Below, piece by piece: positions 1 through 12,999 of a DNA stretch of 64,000 nucleotides. Position 1 is the first letter of the stretch, and every line of letters begins with the position of its first letter. The notes below the pieces were generated by a model, which ran no database searches, had not been told where the DNA came from, and was given only the letters and a program-made list of their open reading frames with translations. The position numbers and the translations under genes were made by a program. Source of the DNA: Atopsyche davidsoni (Eukaryota > Arthropoda > Insecta > Trichoptera > Hydrobiosidae); assembly GCA_022113835.1 (NCBI GenBank), contig JAILWY010000005.1:5164501-5228500 (forward strand), given 5' to 3'.

Positions 1-9
1 AACAAAAAT

Positions 10-1513
10 TATATTTTAAATGCCATATTTTGACGCTAATAAGCCAAGCAGTATTAAAAATATTTCTGAATTAAAACTGCAGAAATGTATTAAGTTGAAA
101 AGAATTTGTCAACGATCTAAAAAAAGCTAGAATTTACTATAATTTCTGAACCAAAGCTACGACGGTATGGTGAACGAAAACAGTTTATTGAAGCAAAGTT
201 GTCCTGCAGTTTATTTAACTTTTTAGTATTATATATAGAACGAGCTTGTATTTATATAGCGTGGCTTTCATGAATGCACCTCACTTGCACAGGCGAGCGG
301 AGTCGCTGTGTGAACATTTCAAATGCGCTCGTTAAAAGTAAAAAAAAAATCACGCAAAGAGGACTTTGACTCCTGCGGGCAGAGGAGGGAGTCAAACATA
401 AAATACCTGTTCTGTAGGGACCGCATGTTAACAGTTTTACCCACCGTCTGTAAAGCTACATTAAATTAATACCCTATAATAGTACAGAAGATTCAATGCA
501 ATATCAGTACAATACAGTGGCAAGCATTATATCTAAAAGATACACACTGTGCACTGAATTCGTTGAAAAATAAAACATCTTTATATTCTTTTACATTAAG
601 GGTGAGTTAAAATTAAATTAATTACTTATCGGAATCACTTTAATATATAATATATTGAAAGAAATGCAGTGGTTATTGCATGTATTCACCGCCTGCCCTT
701 TTGTACAATCGATAACTTTTTTTACAAAAGATCGTAACGACCGATATCAAACTTTCAAGTAGAAATATATTTAATCTATAAGGTCTTTTTAATATTTTTA
801 AAATAACCGAGACTTTGTCCATTGACCTTATCTCAGGTTTTTGAATAGCCGGAATATAAGATTATGGCCATAAATATCGTATTAAAAGCAAAACAGGCAT
901 TTTTTTCAGAGGACATCGCGATCGACTGGTCAGGCCACGATGCAATAAAAATCATTGATTTTTTTTTTAGAAGAATCTAATAAGGTGAGAACTACAGCCA
1001 CACTACTCTTTTAGAAGAGACGCCAAAGAAAAAGGCAGTATAGCAAATGGAAGCCATTGCGGCTATAGTGATAATACATACCAAAAGTTATCGTTATGCA
1101 CAAAAGTTAACGTCTTTTTAAACTACCCTCGCTCGTAGACCTCGCGCGGTTAAGTGATCGACAAGCGAAGGAGACCACTTAAAAGCCTGTTCCTGCGGAC
1201 CCTTACTTCGTTTTGTTGTCTTGGGCCGGTGCATTCTGTCTGAAGTGCATCCAATGCAGTCAGCCTGCAGACACAAACTCACTGTGCCCTTGCACGTGAG
1301 AGAAGCTATAAAATAATCAATAATTATTTTATATATTTTATGAAATTAATTTAAAGCACTGCTATTCAAAATATATACATCACAAGACAAACTGACTGTT
1401 AAAACTGACCAAATTTATTACAGTACAAATATTTTATTTTATATGCCACATTTGGACACAAATAAGCCAAACAGTATTAAATAATATCCTGAAATAAAAC
1501 TGCAGAAATTTGA
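10..1513. repeat. Pair of ~85-bp direct repeats 1.4 kb apart
   Basis: Bases 10-97 and 1431-1513 are clearly related. Both run through a version of GCCATATTTTGAC, then AATAAGCCAA, CAGTATTAAA and AAAACTGCAGAAAT in the same order and orientation. They may be two copies of one dispersed repeat or direct terminal repeats of a decayed element. No coding sequence was recognised in the 1.3 kb between them. Confidence 0.6.
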
Positions 1514-1519
1514 AGCTAA

Positions 1520-3650
1520 TTTATTAATTATTTGAAAAAAAAACTACGTTTATTTATAAATAGAAAGTCTCATTTTATGTAACAATAAAATGAACTTGAA
1601 ATCTAACCGATATGTGTCTTACTTGATCCGAAAAAAAGATGTTTGACTACATAATTTAATTTCTAAAAATACACTAACTTCCAAATCAAGTTTATTTTAT
1701 TAAATGTCCAATTTATGTCATGATCAATATAATCTTGATTTTCAAGAAACTCGCTGTTTTTTTTTTTTATAATTATCGGCTATAAAACCGTGCGACATAA
1801 ACACTATTAGTAAATGGTGAGCCATAAAATTATAAAGTTTTGAATATGTTAATTTTAAAAAAAAAACTCCCAAGCTACTGTGTTTATATTTTAATCAACC
1901 CTCGTTAGTGATTTTTTTCGTGAAATGCCAAATTAGTGTCAAGAGTTGACACGAGAGATTTACAGCATAATAAAAGAAACGTATAAAAATAAAAATAAAT
2001 CACTGCTAGTGTATTATTATTTTTTCTTACAAATGTAAATTCTTGATTTCTTGTTTTTTTCTGGTGGTAAAGAAAGAATCTGTGGGTGCCTAACGTGAAA
2101 TATAAGAACAATAATTTTATTATTATTTATTGAATTAACCACACGTATTTTATATCATTTTGAGATGTAAAGAACGAGTAATTTAATTTATATTTATATT
2201 TCATTCATAGATGATATCGTATTTTCGACATTTTCAGATTTTCTGAACACCGTAGTCGTGAAATAAAAAAAAATATTCTATTACACGAGGCTCATAATAA
2301 AATGGAGATTAGCTCACATTTTAAAACAAGTTCAAAGATGCCATTTGATAATTCTACGTAGTAATCTGTTCTACTGATTTTTGTCTGATTATTTTTTTTT
2401 TAAATAACAAAATATTTTGTTAAAAATAGTTTCTATGCGTTTAATAAAACCTTAGTTAAATTTCTACTATGTCCGATAACTACGCTAGATAGTAGACAAC
2501 GCATACCACAATTTTTAAGAAAATGTGTACTTTTATTAGTAACATTATATTTATTGTTTAAAGAGATAATTTTTTTTTCTACATAATATAATATCATCCA
2601 GAATCTTGCGAAGTTTTGCCTCATGTCTATTCGGAGTTAGAAGCTTTAGCTTGTTTTCGTTGCATCGATAATCGATTTATAAATTCGTCCGTTCAACTCT
2701 CAGTTCTGAGAATGTAATGACATAATTTAAAACCACTCCACCGGAAACCAAAAGTTGCTGACTTGCTGCAACCGGTCTGGAGATAACTGACCTCAAACAA
2801 AGAGTAATCGATTCAAATCGTTAGCTTGGACTGAGTGAAAAAACCAATTCTAAATTTTTCATTTAGAAAACTTATAATATTTAATATCGCAGGTAGAATT
2901 GGCCTGAAAGTAAACAAATGTACAAATAATTGAAAAATTAGTAGGATTAAACTCGCCGCAACAGGTGATAATCAAACATAGTATGTCTAGGCCAGTGGGG
3001 TGCGGTGAAGCCCAACATTATTTGCAAGGGTGGATGATAGTAATATATGTATAATGTATCAAAAAAAACCCTTGAATTATTTTTTTAAATTTAAATGATA
3101 TTTTTCTTTGAAAAAAATAGTAAATTGGTGTGCTGTAAAGTTGATTAATTAGTGGTGAAATTCTATTTACTTTTATCAACGTCAATATTTTTACTTATTC
3201 ATACTGAGCATGAAATGCATTTTCAACACGACACTCCGGCACTTATGTAGATGGAGTGGTTATCTAAAAAATATTGAAAGTCACGGTTTATAATGCAATT
3301 AGTAGTAAATGTTTATTTAATTTTAAAATGAAAATTAAATCTTGTGTAATATATTTTTTAGTGTATAAATATAAAAATTGCCGAGCGAAAGATCCCAAAT
3401 CAATGTGATTAAAACGTGTATCCTATAACAAGCCTTTTTTTCTAGATATAGAGGACAAGAGCAGTTGCGTCTTTGTATAACTTGCAAAAATTACGGAGCT
3501 TGCGTTTATTATATTTTTTTAATTGGAAAAACCTAGAAATACTCTTGAAAAATATTTGTTTTTTTTGTTACTTGATTCCCTTTTGATTTGAAGACATTTC
3601 GTGCAACGTTTCAGCTCGACAAGAATCAGAAAAAATCGGATTTTTTAATG
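1520..3650. other. AT-rich gene-free stretch
   Basis: About 2.1 kb of AT-rich sequence with many homopolymer T and A runs. The short open frames have no recognisable domain and low-complexity composition. I see no RNA gene, repeat family or splice structure I can support. Confidence 0.5.
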
Positions 3651-3683
3651 TTAAATTTTTGGTGTGGTGCGTTCGTTTGATAG

Positions 3684-3718
3684 GTTGGCGAAACCGGTCA
3701 CCAATGACTTGTGGGAAA
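3684..3718 (+). repeat. Relic of hammerhead-like repeat (stem II deleted)
   Basis: The sequence GGTTGGCGAAACCGGTCAC at 3684-3702, preceded by TTTGATA, matches the minus strand of the repeat at 63893-63935. The segment that would form the first strand and loop of stem II is missing here. It looks like an internal deletion derivative of the same family. Confidence 0.5.
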
Positions 3719-3779
3719 ATCACAAAAGTATTTATTCAAATGTGGAATTTTTCGATTTAAATTTGGAATTATTTGAGGT

Positions 3780-4690
3780 CGATAAAAGCAAGAGTGAGAC
3801 AGAAGCAGCGGTCAGCTCCGTGGGGCGGCCGAGCGGCGAGCGTGAAGGAATTCCGAGAGCCGCGAGTGCACGAGCTACGCAAACAGGCACACGAGGGAGG
3901 GACAAACAAACGACCAGAGCCCGTCTGAGTTTTCAGATTTTAAAAATTTTACCTATTTTCAGGTACCGATGCTTCGACAGCCCTCGATTTAGAAATTCCC
4001 GCAGTCAAATCTGAAAAGATAGAAAAAAAAATTATCAACATTGCTTTATGATTGTATTATATACAGTCACGGATTCATTTGCAATAGTATTCCCTGATTT
4101 TGTTATTGAATTTGTTTAAATATGTGTAAAAAGATTTTCTTGATAGGTGAATTGAAGTCTGTTATTGTAAATAAGTCTCGTTTAAATACTTGTGAAGCTT
4201 TTGGCGGAGACGCGTTTAGTTTACCTCGCAAAGTATCAGTAAAAGGTATGATAAAAAGCATTTCGTATTGTCTCAGCTCCGGAGATATGCCGAGGGCCGC
4301 ATTCGCCAGACAGAGCGCTTCGTATAGAATCCAAAAAACAACGACGCCGCCGAGCGCATCGCTCCTTTAACAAAAAGCTTTCCCACAAGGTGGCACGGCT
4401 CCGGGTTGCCATGCGGGGCGCCCCGGCCCGGCCTTGGGCCGAGGCGCTGCCCCCGCCGGCCCGCGACTCACGACTCACGACTCACGACTCACGACTCACG
4501 GCTCACGGCTGAGGCTCTCCCTTTCCCGACACTTGCACTCTCGCTTTCTCCCTCGCTGCGTTGCCACCTGTGCGACCTGACGCAGCGGCGCAACCCTTCT
4601 CGCGGACAACAGATTTGTCGGTCACGCTTCGAGGGATGAAGGCCCCTCGCGTCCACGTTACGCTCCGACCTCTCAGCGTTTCAGCTTGAT
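3780..4690. other. GC-rich island with CGACTCA tandem heptamer
   Basis: A GC-rich, CpG-containing block in AT-rich surroundings. At 4463-4510 a 7-bp unit (CGACTCA, drifting to CGGCTCA) is repeated about seven times in tandem. Several overlapping frames are open on both strands, as expected by chance in GC-rich DNA, and none shows a domain. It may be a CpG island or promoter-like region. Confidence 0.5.
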
Positions 4691-4699
4691 GAAATTTAA

Positions 4700-6000
4700 A
4701 CACCAATTGGATATATATTATATACCAAATCGATGTATTTTAAAATTACTGTAAGATTAAGTTAATTCATACAATACATCACTTTTTTTACGTTTTGTTT
4801 TATTTAATGTTCGTATCAAATAAAGACAAAATTAAATTAACTATTTAGTTATTTTTTTACATTATTTTAACCGACCACATAAATAATCGTATTAGGCTAC
4901 GCGTTACCTTCAACTGCGGTATAAAATATTAGATGCCGCGTATGTACCTGAGCGTAAAAAAAATGCTCTTCGCATCAGAAAGCACTAATTGCATACTATT
5001 TATTACGTTCATTTTATAACAATGGCTCGAATCGCGCTGTATAATTCGTTGTAAAGAATCACTTTTAGTACATAAACGTTTGGTATTCGCATATATACGA
5101 GTATTATGAAACTAAATTTCGTATGTACCGGAGGGGCGATGGTCTTCGCTCCTTTACGGTGCGCGCCTCCCCTCGCCTTATGCATATCAATTCAATGGTG
5201 CAGGCAGACGGACAAAAACCATTACACACCGGGAGCAAAGTATTCCGAGACCGAAGCCTCCGTGAGAGAATCGAGCATTTCAATTACCTATGCGTTACGT
5301 TTTTTTTTTTTTTTTTTGTAAAGTCAGCACAATGGAACATTTATAACAATATCACAATCTTACTACTTTACGAATTCCATCCATTCCGTTCTTCCATGTT
5401 TTCACTACAGACAGTTTATTTTAGGCGTTTAAAAAAAGCTCCGAGCTTGGTACAAATAATTATCCGCTAATATTATAGTGATAGTGGAAAGTATGCTTTT
5501 ACTCTAGTAATTGCTTTCACAATCAAGCTAGATTTGGTTTCATCGGACAGAATGATTCTGCTCAAGTATAAAAAGTAGTAATAAATATCTGTTATCAAAA
5601 TTTTGCAATATTGATTATAAGATGTGCATGAAACATTTTAAAATTCACTAACTAAAACGTCTCGGTTGTAACCATTATTTATAAATTGATTTAATTTACA
5701 ATAAAATATACTTTCGCACGTTTAGTATAAACGCTGTATGAATAAAAACGGCTGAAACAATAAACAGTAATTACCACTACGGAAATAATAAACCATCCAG
5801 GCAATAAGGTCATTAATTTTAAAATCTACCTGTCGGATAAGATTTAAATTATAAATTATTCGCAACAACAAAAAAAATGCGAATGTACATAACAATTAAA
5901 AATCAATTAAATACACCTTCAATTTAAATTTAGACAAGCCCAATTGTAAAAAAAAAATATCAACAAATGAACAGTACACGAATAAAAGCTCTCTTATCGC
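4700..6000. other. AT-rich gene-free stretch
   Basis: Apart from a moderately GC-rich patch at 5140-5280 and a T17 run near 5300, this is low-complexity AT-rich DNA with no recognisable feature. Confidence 0.45.
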
Positions 6001-6035
6001 GGCGCATTGTGCGATGAGGTCACCGTATAATTCGA

Positions 6036-6043
6036 TGACGTCA
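6036..6043. promoter_or_regulatory. Perfect CRE palindrome TGACGTCA
   Basis: An exact cAMP-response-element palindrome at the edge of the GC-rich patch 6150-6370. Two further perfect copies occur at 38944-38951 and 54144-54151. The motif match is direct; any regulatory role is inference, and roughly one such site per window could arise by chance. Confidence 0.3.
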
Positions 6044-6687
6044 CGGGTAAAAGCAGTATATTAAATGACCGATTGAAAAAAAAATGAGCTTCAGAGTGTA
6101 TTTTATAGAAAATTTTATAGAAAAGAAATTGTGATTATTCTCAAAGCGCCAGACTCGGACGCCTCGCCTTGAACTCCCGAGCGCGCGCGATGCAGTCACC
6201 ATTTGCATTCTCGGTGCAGCCGACAATGCAACATTTTCCGAAGGAAGCGAATCGCACGTTTTTATGACTGTCTTATATAATAACGAGTTGCTTAGTTACA
6301 GATCTGCGTCGACAGGTCCCCGGCGGACTCGCCGAGGAAGGGGTCAACGCCCCCCGCGCGAGACGAATGCTATGAGAATCATGTAGGCGCTTTGTTCGAG
6401 TGGGAAAAAATCGGACTTTTTGTTACAGCTGGCAATTTGAATGGATTTTTTAAATTAATTATACCGCATAAGTGTACAGTGAGAAATTAAAATTATCAGA
6501 TTTTTAATGACGTCTACGTGCGCGGCTATTATACCGTGAAAATGTGTTACACTTTTCAAAAAATGTTATCATCACAAAATCTCAACAGAGGAATTTTTCA
6601 GTTTTCATGAATTAATGACATTAGATATCCATCATATAACTATACCTCCCTGATTTCTTCATTCTGTTGCAAACGAGTTTCGTGGCT

Positions 6688-6945
6688 GATTGATTGTGGA
6701 GGGATGTGCTCTGGAAGAAGTACCTTGTCGAAATGGGGGCCTCTTGCTATTATTACTGTAGCCTACTGTAGAAAGAGTATCATATCTAAACGCCAGAGCT
6801 TTTAAATGATGCTATTGAGCAGCAGTAGAAGAATCCGGAGATTCACTACACTATTTTCCGCTTAGAAATCCATGAACACTGGTTCAGCATGCGCTCAGTG
6901 AAATGGTCGCCAACCTCCTCTGTGAGGAGACACTCGATGAAGACG
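6688..6945 (+). pseudogene. Non-LTR retrotransposon 3' fragment (copy 1)
   Basis: This is one of six related fragments. Its 3' part reads EMVANLLCEE in frame at 6899-6928, the conserved tail seen at the end of the endonuclease/reverse-transcriptase ORF of insect non-LTR elements. Upstream it shares with the copy at 48070-48340 (opposite strand) the strings GTGGAGGGATGTG, ACCTTGTCGA and ATGATGCTATTG. The frame is broken elsewhere, and there is no 5' part, target duplication or poly-A tail that I can define. The LINE clade is not resolved. Confidence 0.6.
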
Positions 6946-6959
6946 ATATAACTATATTT

Positions 6960-8600
6960 TTTCTGTGTATCTGCAAATCAACAAATAATATTTTTTAATT
7001 AGATTTAAATTACGTGTGTCACAGGTAAAAGACACAAATAGAATAGTTTATCATTGCCGTATACACGTATCCCCGAGCACGAAACAAAGCACATTCTGAT
7101 GTCAATGTAAAGATTAATTATCCACCGACCTGTACGGATATACACATTTCAAGCACAGCGTATCCCGTCTAAACTATACACAAAAAAATACGTGGGACTC
7201 GTTCTCAATTAAAATTACAATGATGAAGCAATTCACGAACAGGGATAAGAAAGTGATGATACGATTTTTAACACCACACGCCGATATCATCTTGATTTAA
7301 ATTTCTGAGTAAATATTTTGTATTTGATGAATCCCATGAGCGTGTTGGGATTTTTCTCGATCGTCTGGAAGGTGTTTGGAAGGTGTTTCCACGGGTGTGA
7401 TTGAGGTTTCTTCTTGTCGTGATCGCACAAGTCTGTCGAATGGCGGTCGTGTTCTCCGATGCCGGATACCTTCAGCCGGACGATGCCGGTAATGAAATTA
7501 TTAGAATCTTGAACTTCGCAGCGCCTCGGCGGGTTGAATAACTCCTGCACAATTACCTAAGAGTTGAGCGGCGATACATATTTTTTGCTGCCTCGTGCTT
7601 TTTTAATGCCAATGCCTCGCAACGACCCGCGCTTGCCAACCGTTGGAAATACTATGCCATATTCTCATAAAATTATATTTCGAAACGAAAGATTGTTATA
7701 ATACATTCCACGCACTAATTTACTTATTAAAAGTACGCTATTTTTACATAAAATATATTTCACAAACATAAAAATCCTTGGGTTGTTTGGAAGGCAATAT
7801 TTTTCTGAATCATTTGTTAAGGTTAAGGTAGCAATCAAATATAAAAAAATATTAATTGAATTTCTATTTGCTGGGTACTCGCTATTATCGGAGACCACGC
7901 GGTTAATCGAAGGTTATTTTTTGCAACGAGAACAGAACGTATAGTCACAATAATAAATATCTGATTTTCATCACCTCTTTTTCATTACGACACCCAAATC
8001 CTTGTATATTTTTTTATCACATAAAAATATCATTAGTTGCTTATTGCGTATGAGTCATTTTTTCCGACGTTTCCAAATTAATTCATTTGATAAAGATCAA
8101 ACAAAGGTCACGTTCGGCTGCGAATTCGGAATATCCTTTCAGCGTTCATATCCATGTATTTTTCGCAAACAAAAGATTGATAGGTACATGACGTGTAGAA
8201 TTTGCAAAAGTATGACCAGAGTCGAGGTTACAATACCCGAGTCTCGCGGGGCAATAGCTCCTAGAGCCTGGCCTTGAACGGAGCCAATAAACCAAACCAC
8301 CAGTCCGTGATCTTCGATGTGCCAAAATCTATAGCAGCAACGAAAAAAAAAAACCCATAGATTATATATTATTACATCGCTATTTTTTTGTTTATGGAAA
8401 CAACTGATCGAATTTCGTATGCGGTTATGGTATTATGTAATCTGAAATATCTATGGTTTTTTTTTTTTGCCTAAGCGTGTCTTGTTTTTAAAATAATGTT
8501 ACGTATTGTGATCTGTTCAGTCCAGTGTTGGTGTGCAATCAAAGTTTTGTGATGACAATTTTGTGAATTTGCTGATGACGCCAACATAGCGAGGTAATGT
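6960..8600. other. Gene-free stretch, mixed composition
   Basis: A 7290-7560 patch has balanced base composition and contains a short direct repeat (GGAAGGTGTTT twice, 7367-7388). An 87-codon minus-strand frame there has no recognisable domain. The rest is AT-rich and featureless to me. Confidence 0.4.
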
Positions 8601-8639
8601 GCACGTTTGGTGCATTTGATTGTTTTAACGTTTGACATT

Positions 8640-9130
8640 TGACACGCGGCTTCTCCGTGTCACTCGAGGAATCGAAACGTCAAAGAAGGCGTCGAATTTT
8701 AATTGTGTCATGAATGAGCGATATTTATTTTATTATTATTATTTTTTTTTTTTAATGAAAGTCGAAATTTTATATATGGTATGTCGAAGAGGCAAGGCAA
8801 CGGCGCGTTGATGCATGCAATTTCCCCGGGGACGGCAATTTCGTTTTTTTTTGTGTTTGAAACAATAGTCCTGCGGTGGGCTGCGGTGGTGTGCACAGGA
8901 GGCAGAGCGATGCACCCGAGTGGCCGGGCTGGTGCATGCTGAATGCGAATGCAGGCAGGCCAGACACGCCATTGCACCGCTCAAGGACAGCGGCCAGGGA
9001 CGCCGCCATGTGCAAGCCGCATTACTCGTTTCAGCGCATAAAATGGCGAGTACGTACTCACCCATCGCACACTGGCTGGCGTGCAGAATGTTCTGGATGT
9101 AATTGACCATGGGATTCGCGAATAGCTCTG
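8640..9130. other. GC-rich island upstream of a hAT MITE
   Basis: A GC-rich block with five overlapping open frames on both strands, the longest 137 codons on the minus strand. Overlap of so many frames on both strands argues for composition rather than coding. No splice pair or domain was recognised. Confidence 0.4.
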
Positions 9131-9131
9131 A

Positions 9132-9527
9132 CTCTAGATCAGTGCTTCTCAAAGTGGTCCCGACGGACCCCAGGGGGTGCTTAGAGAATTAAAATCGATT
9201 TGAGGGTCCACGAACGTCAGGGACTCCGCGCAAGTTTTGATATAAAATAAAAAAATTGTAACACATTTTTATTGATATGGAAAATTAAAATAACTAACAA
9301 TGAATACATTATTAGCATTACGTTCTAAGTAAAATATAAGTACAGGTGCATAAAATACATGTAATAACAGGCATCGCGGTGAGTCAGGCAGGTTAATAGA
9401 GTCTATACTTGCACCAACTAGTCTATAATATGAATTTATGTAGTTTTTCACGCAGGGTCCGTAGGCAAGTTTTGACTATGAAAAGAGGTACATGGGTCAA
9501 AAGAGTATGAGAGCCACTGTTCTAGAT
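9132..9527 (-). mobile_element. Non-autonomous hAT element (MITE), 380 bp
   Basis: The element runs 9140-9519. It starts CAGTGCTTCTCAAAG and ends in the reverse complement of CAGTGGCTCTCATAC, typical hAT inverted termini. It is flanked by 8-bp target duplications CTCTAGAT (9132-9139) and TTCTAGAT (9520-9527), one mismatch. It has no transposase. Its internal sequence matches the copy at 14792-15345 in the opposite orientation, including a shared AACTAACAATGAATACATTA segment. The hAT superfamily is known for 8-bp duplications, and the nnnTAnnn target fits the Buster group. Confidence 0.85.
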
Positions 9528-9539
9528 GCTTTAACTACC

Positions 9540-12500
9540 TACCTAAATAAAATTGTTTTCTTATACTTAAAATCCAATATATTTTTCATGCGTTTAAAAA
9601 AATGTAAATTAGTTAAATATAACTACCAGTAAAAAGCAAAAATTGTAACAAAACATGCTGAGAATATTTTCAATAATCATCAATGATGCCTGCGGCTACG
9701 AGTTGATATATTCATACCTACCGTTTATCGCGTTAGGGACACGGCAACCCTAAGTGTTTCCTGTAGGGAAGTTGTACAAAGGTACCCATTTACAATTAAT
9801 TATTTATATAAAAATATGCATTTAGTCCCCCCCGGGGAGGGCAGCCAAGCGATTATTTGGTCATCAGTGGTATGTAGATAATACGTTTGAAGCCTTGTTA
9901 AATATCAAACACAGTATGTTGTTTATCGTGATGTATTCAAACTATCCTGGAGAAATGCATTCAAGTATTTTGTATGTGCATAAATATATTTTACCTAACG
10001 AAAATAGACTGCTTGTAGGTTGAGCAGTACTCTTTGATTAATATTAAAACAGTCATTGATGCTTTCTTGTTGTGTGAAGTTATGTCGTTTTATCAAATAC
10101 ATTTTGAATAATAAAAATAAAAAAAAACCTGAATGATTCCATAGTACACAGTATTATTATAATTGTATTCACAAAACTGATTTAGAAATATTTCATATAC
10201 CAAATTTAAGATGAATATTTGACGACCGCATAAAAATCGAAAACATTTAGTTAATAAATTTATATGACAATGGTTCACACTTACGAAGTTAATTCACATC
10301 AATTTTATTGAAATACATAAATATGTCAACATGAAAAGAAATGAGGAAACTTTATATGAACACACTTTGCTTAACGCAATATTTGTCTGAACTAATTATT
10401 TATGTCGTTCCTTCCATTAAAACCGTCACGGTTTTCATTCGATGTAAACAAAAGTGAAGTACTAAACGAAATAGGTTTTTTAATTGTAGAAAAATTCTGT
10501 TCAAATATTTTTTCCTGAAAATATATTTTAATAAATAGTCACAAAATAGCGATTCACTGTGATCATCAAAACATAATTATTCACTACCGGATTGAACATG
10601 AAATGTTTTATGTATTTAAATTAATCTTTGTAATTTAGCGAATATGTATAAATCTTTTGTTAAAATACGCAAATAGGTTTTTTTTTTTTTATACGTTTGG
10701 ATTAATTTTGAATAACACAATATAATTTAATTTTCCCGGCGAGCGCACGCGGCTGCGTAGTTCTCAAGAACATTAATCAATGTAATTGGTGCCGTCTCCC
10801 CGTTGAAGGCGGAAACCCAACCCCTCGGGACCCCCGGGACCCCATTAGCTCAGAATGTCTACGATGAATCGAGAACATCCGAGATCTGGATAATTTATCC
10901 AACAGCCATAAAACTCAGTGGAGCACATTCTAATCATTGTATACGGTCTTCCAAAAGTGAAATAACGAATACACAAATTAGACCACCTCTTGTGGTAGTT
11001 TTATTTTTTCTGTTTATATTCTCTCTCGTGTTTTGTATGTAAGTAATCGTTATTGTTCATTAGTTGTTTTATACTATCGCAGAGATAGAAATTATAGTTA
11101 GTTAATATTCAATACCAAATAGTCTACTGTCAATCATTGACGCGTGGGATAAGAGATTATTTAAAATAAATAATAACGGTTAAGGTAGTTCTGTAAACGT
11201 TCTTAGAAATTCTATTGAAAAAAAAAAAAAAACTCATTGTTGTCGGAGGTTTTCATTAACAAAGTTTAACAAATATAATTTTGTATATAAAATTTTAAAA
11301 AAGTGTGAAAGAAACAGCTTCACGTTGCACGTCTCTCGGCGTGTCAAAAGGCCATATTTTAATTAATAAAAAATCCGGACTGCCTGGTTTATTGAGACGT
11401 TGGGGATGCGAGGAATGAGGTAGGAGGAAGGTGCTAATGATTCCGGGGTTGCGGTCAGCCCGGACCTTCATATTGTACTATGTTACGCGGATCGGTAAAA
11501 AAGGAATCTGCAAAAAATCTGGGGTGTCGACAGGAAGTGTTGCCTTTTTGCGTCGAGTTTTTGTGCTGGCAACACCGAATACTCGAGTATTCTCAGAAAT
11601 TAGGCTCTACTTTTGCCGAGTGAGTCACTGTTGTTTATAATAAGTCATCTTTTTATAGAAGCGTGCGTAGCGGATTGCATAATAATTTTTGAAATGGACA
11701 GCACATATACAGGTGGTGATGGTAAAATAAAAAAATATTGTGGTTAATGTATTGTTTTTAATTTCGGCAACTTATAAAGTTGACATTTTTAAAAATACTG
11801 TTTGAGAAACCTGCGTGGGATTAATCTATTTTAGATAACGACCTATTGTATAAACGTTTGGAATGATATAATGCGGAGGTGTGACAGTGCATAATTGTTT
11901 TCAAAATATTTTTTATACAAATAATATACTTTATTTTTAACATTTGAATCCATCGCATTTAACAAGTGTCGATAATCACAGATAAAACAGAAAACAACGT
12001 CAAATTTGACGTAAAGGAGATTAGACGAGTTAATTGAGTATACCAAAAGTTGATTACAATCACGTAGAATAGAATCAAAACTATCTATTGTAATCAAATT
12101 CCATTCTAACTATGTTTGTCGCTCTGTGAAGGTTCATTATAAACCCCCCTCTTTATTCAAATCATTAAAAGCCTCTAAAAATGCATTTTTCAAAGATTAA
12201 AAAGCCATAATTAATGTGTTTATAAAAGAAATATTTTACTATATATAGGCATCGTTATTAATTGTAACGCACCCCTGTTGTTGTAAAACAAAGGTTTCCC
12301 ATGCATTTTAATGAAGTAGCTAAAGACATACGTCCTCAGCGCGACATTAACAAAGAATACACCTGCGTGACTGAAATATCGTTAAATTTTGACATCGGGC
12401 CCCCATCAATCGGGCGACCATCGCGGCCGTACAAAAGGCAATAAAACATCCGACCACTCATTTCTGAGAACCGCTTTTATTGTGTTGATTGAAACACGAG

Positions 12501-12770
12501 ATACGTACAGACTATTCAAGCCCTTAAGGCTTTCACGTCGCATGCACGAACCAAGCATCGAACATATATAAATATAACACATTACATTGTTTAAGATGCT
12601 CGCTTTGCTTCATCAAGCATCTCGCCGAGAGTGAGCTGATTTGATAGTTTATAAACGGGTAAAAAAAATCTAAACAGCTTCTTTTATATATATATTGAAT
12701 TTTTCGTTCAATATCATATAACCGAGGGTGTGCAGGATGTGCGTTAGGTGAAATAAATTATTGGTGAAGG
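9540..12770. other. AT-rich gene-free stretch
   Basis: Mostly AT-rich. Small GC patches occur at 10735-10860 (containing GGGACCCCCGGGACCCC), 11400-11560 and 12390-12440. No coding, RNA or repeat feature could be supported. Confidence 0.4.
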
Positions 12771-12779
12771 TCTGAATGG

Positions 12780-12963
12780 GCTCCTGGCGAGGGGCTGGGC
12801 CGCCCGCGTGGCCGCGGCGTCGGCGAGCTCGGGAATGACGTGGTCAAACACGCCGGACCCTCGCCAAGGGCCCTTGTGGTCGGGACTCGACAAAAACCCT
12901 CGCCAGATCCTTCAAAGGCTTCGTGCGCGGACACCGAACTTGTCTATATACGAAGCGGGTTAA

Positions 12964-12991
<28 letters not shown>
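12780..12991. other. GC-rich block ending in a poly-A run
   Basis: A ~180-bp GC-rich block (12780-12960) is followed within about 10 bases by an uninterrupted A tract of roughly 23 bases (12969-12991). The layout resembles a retroposed transcript tail, but no parent RNA and no target duplication were recognised, so it could be a CpG island beside a homopolymer. Confidence 0.3.
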
Positions 12992-12996
<5 letters not shown>

Positions 12997-12999
12997 ACG

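Noticed and set aside
8739..9152. 137-codon minus-strand open frame
   Set aside because: Overlaps four other open frames on both strands in a GC-rich block, runs into the end of a hAT MITE, and shows no domain.
11700..11715. U6 snRNA-like string CAGCACATATAC
   Set aside because: Only a 12-base coincidence; the rest of U6 is absent.
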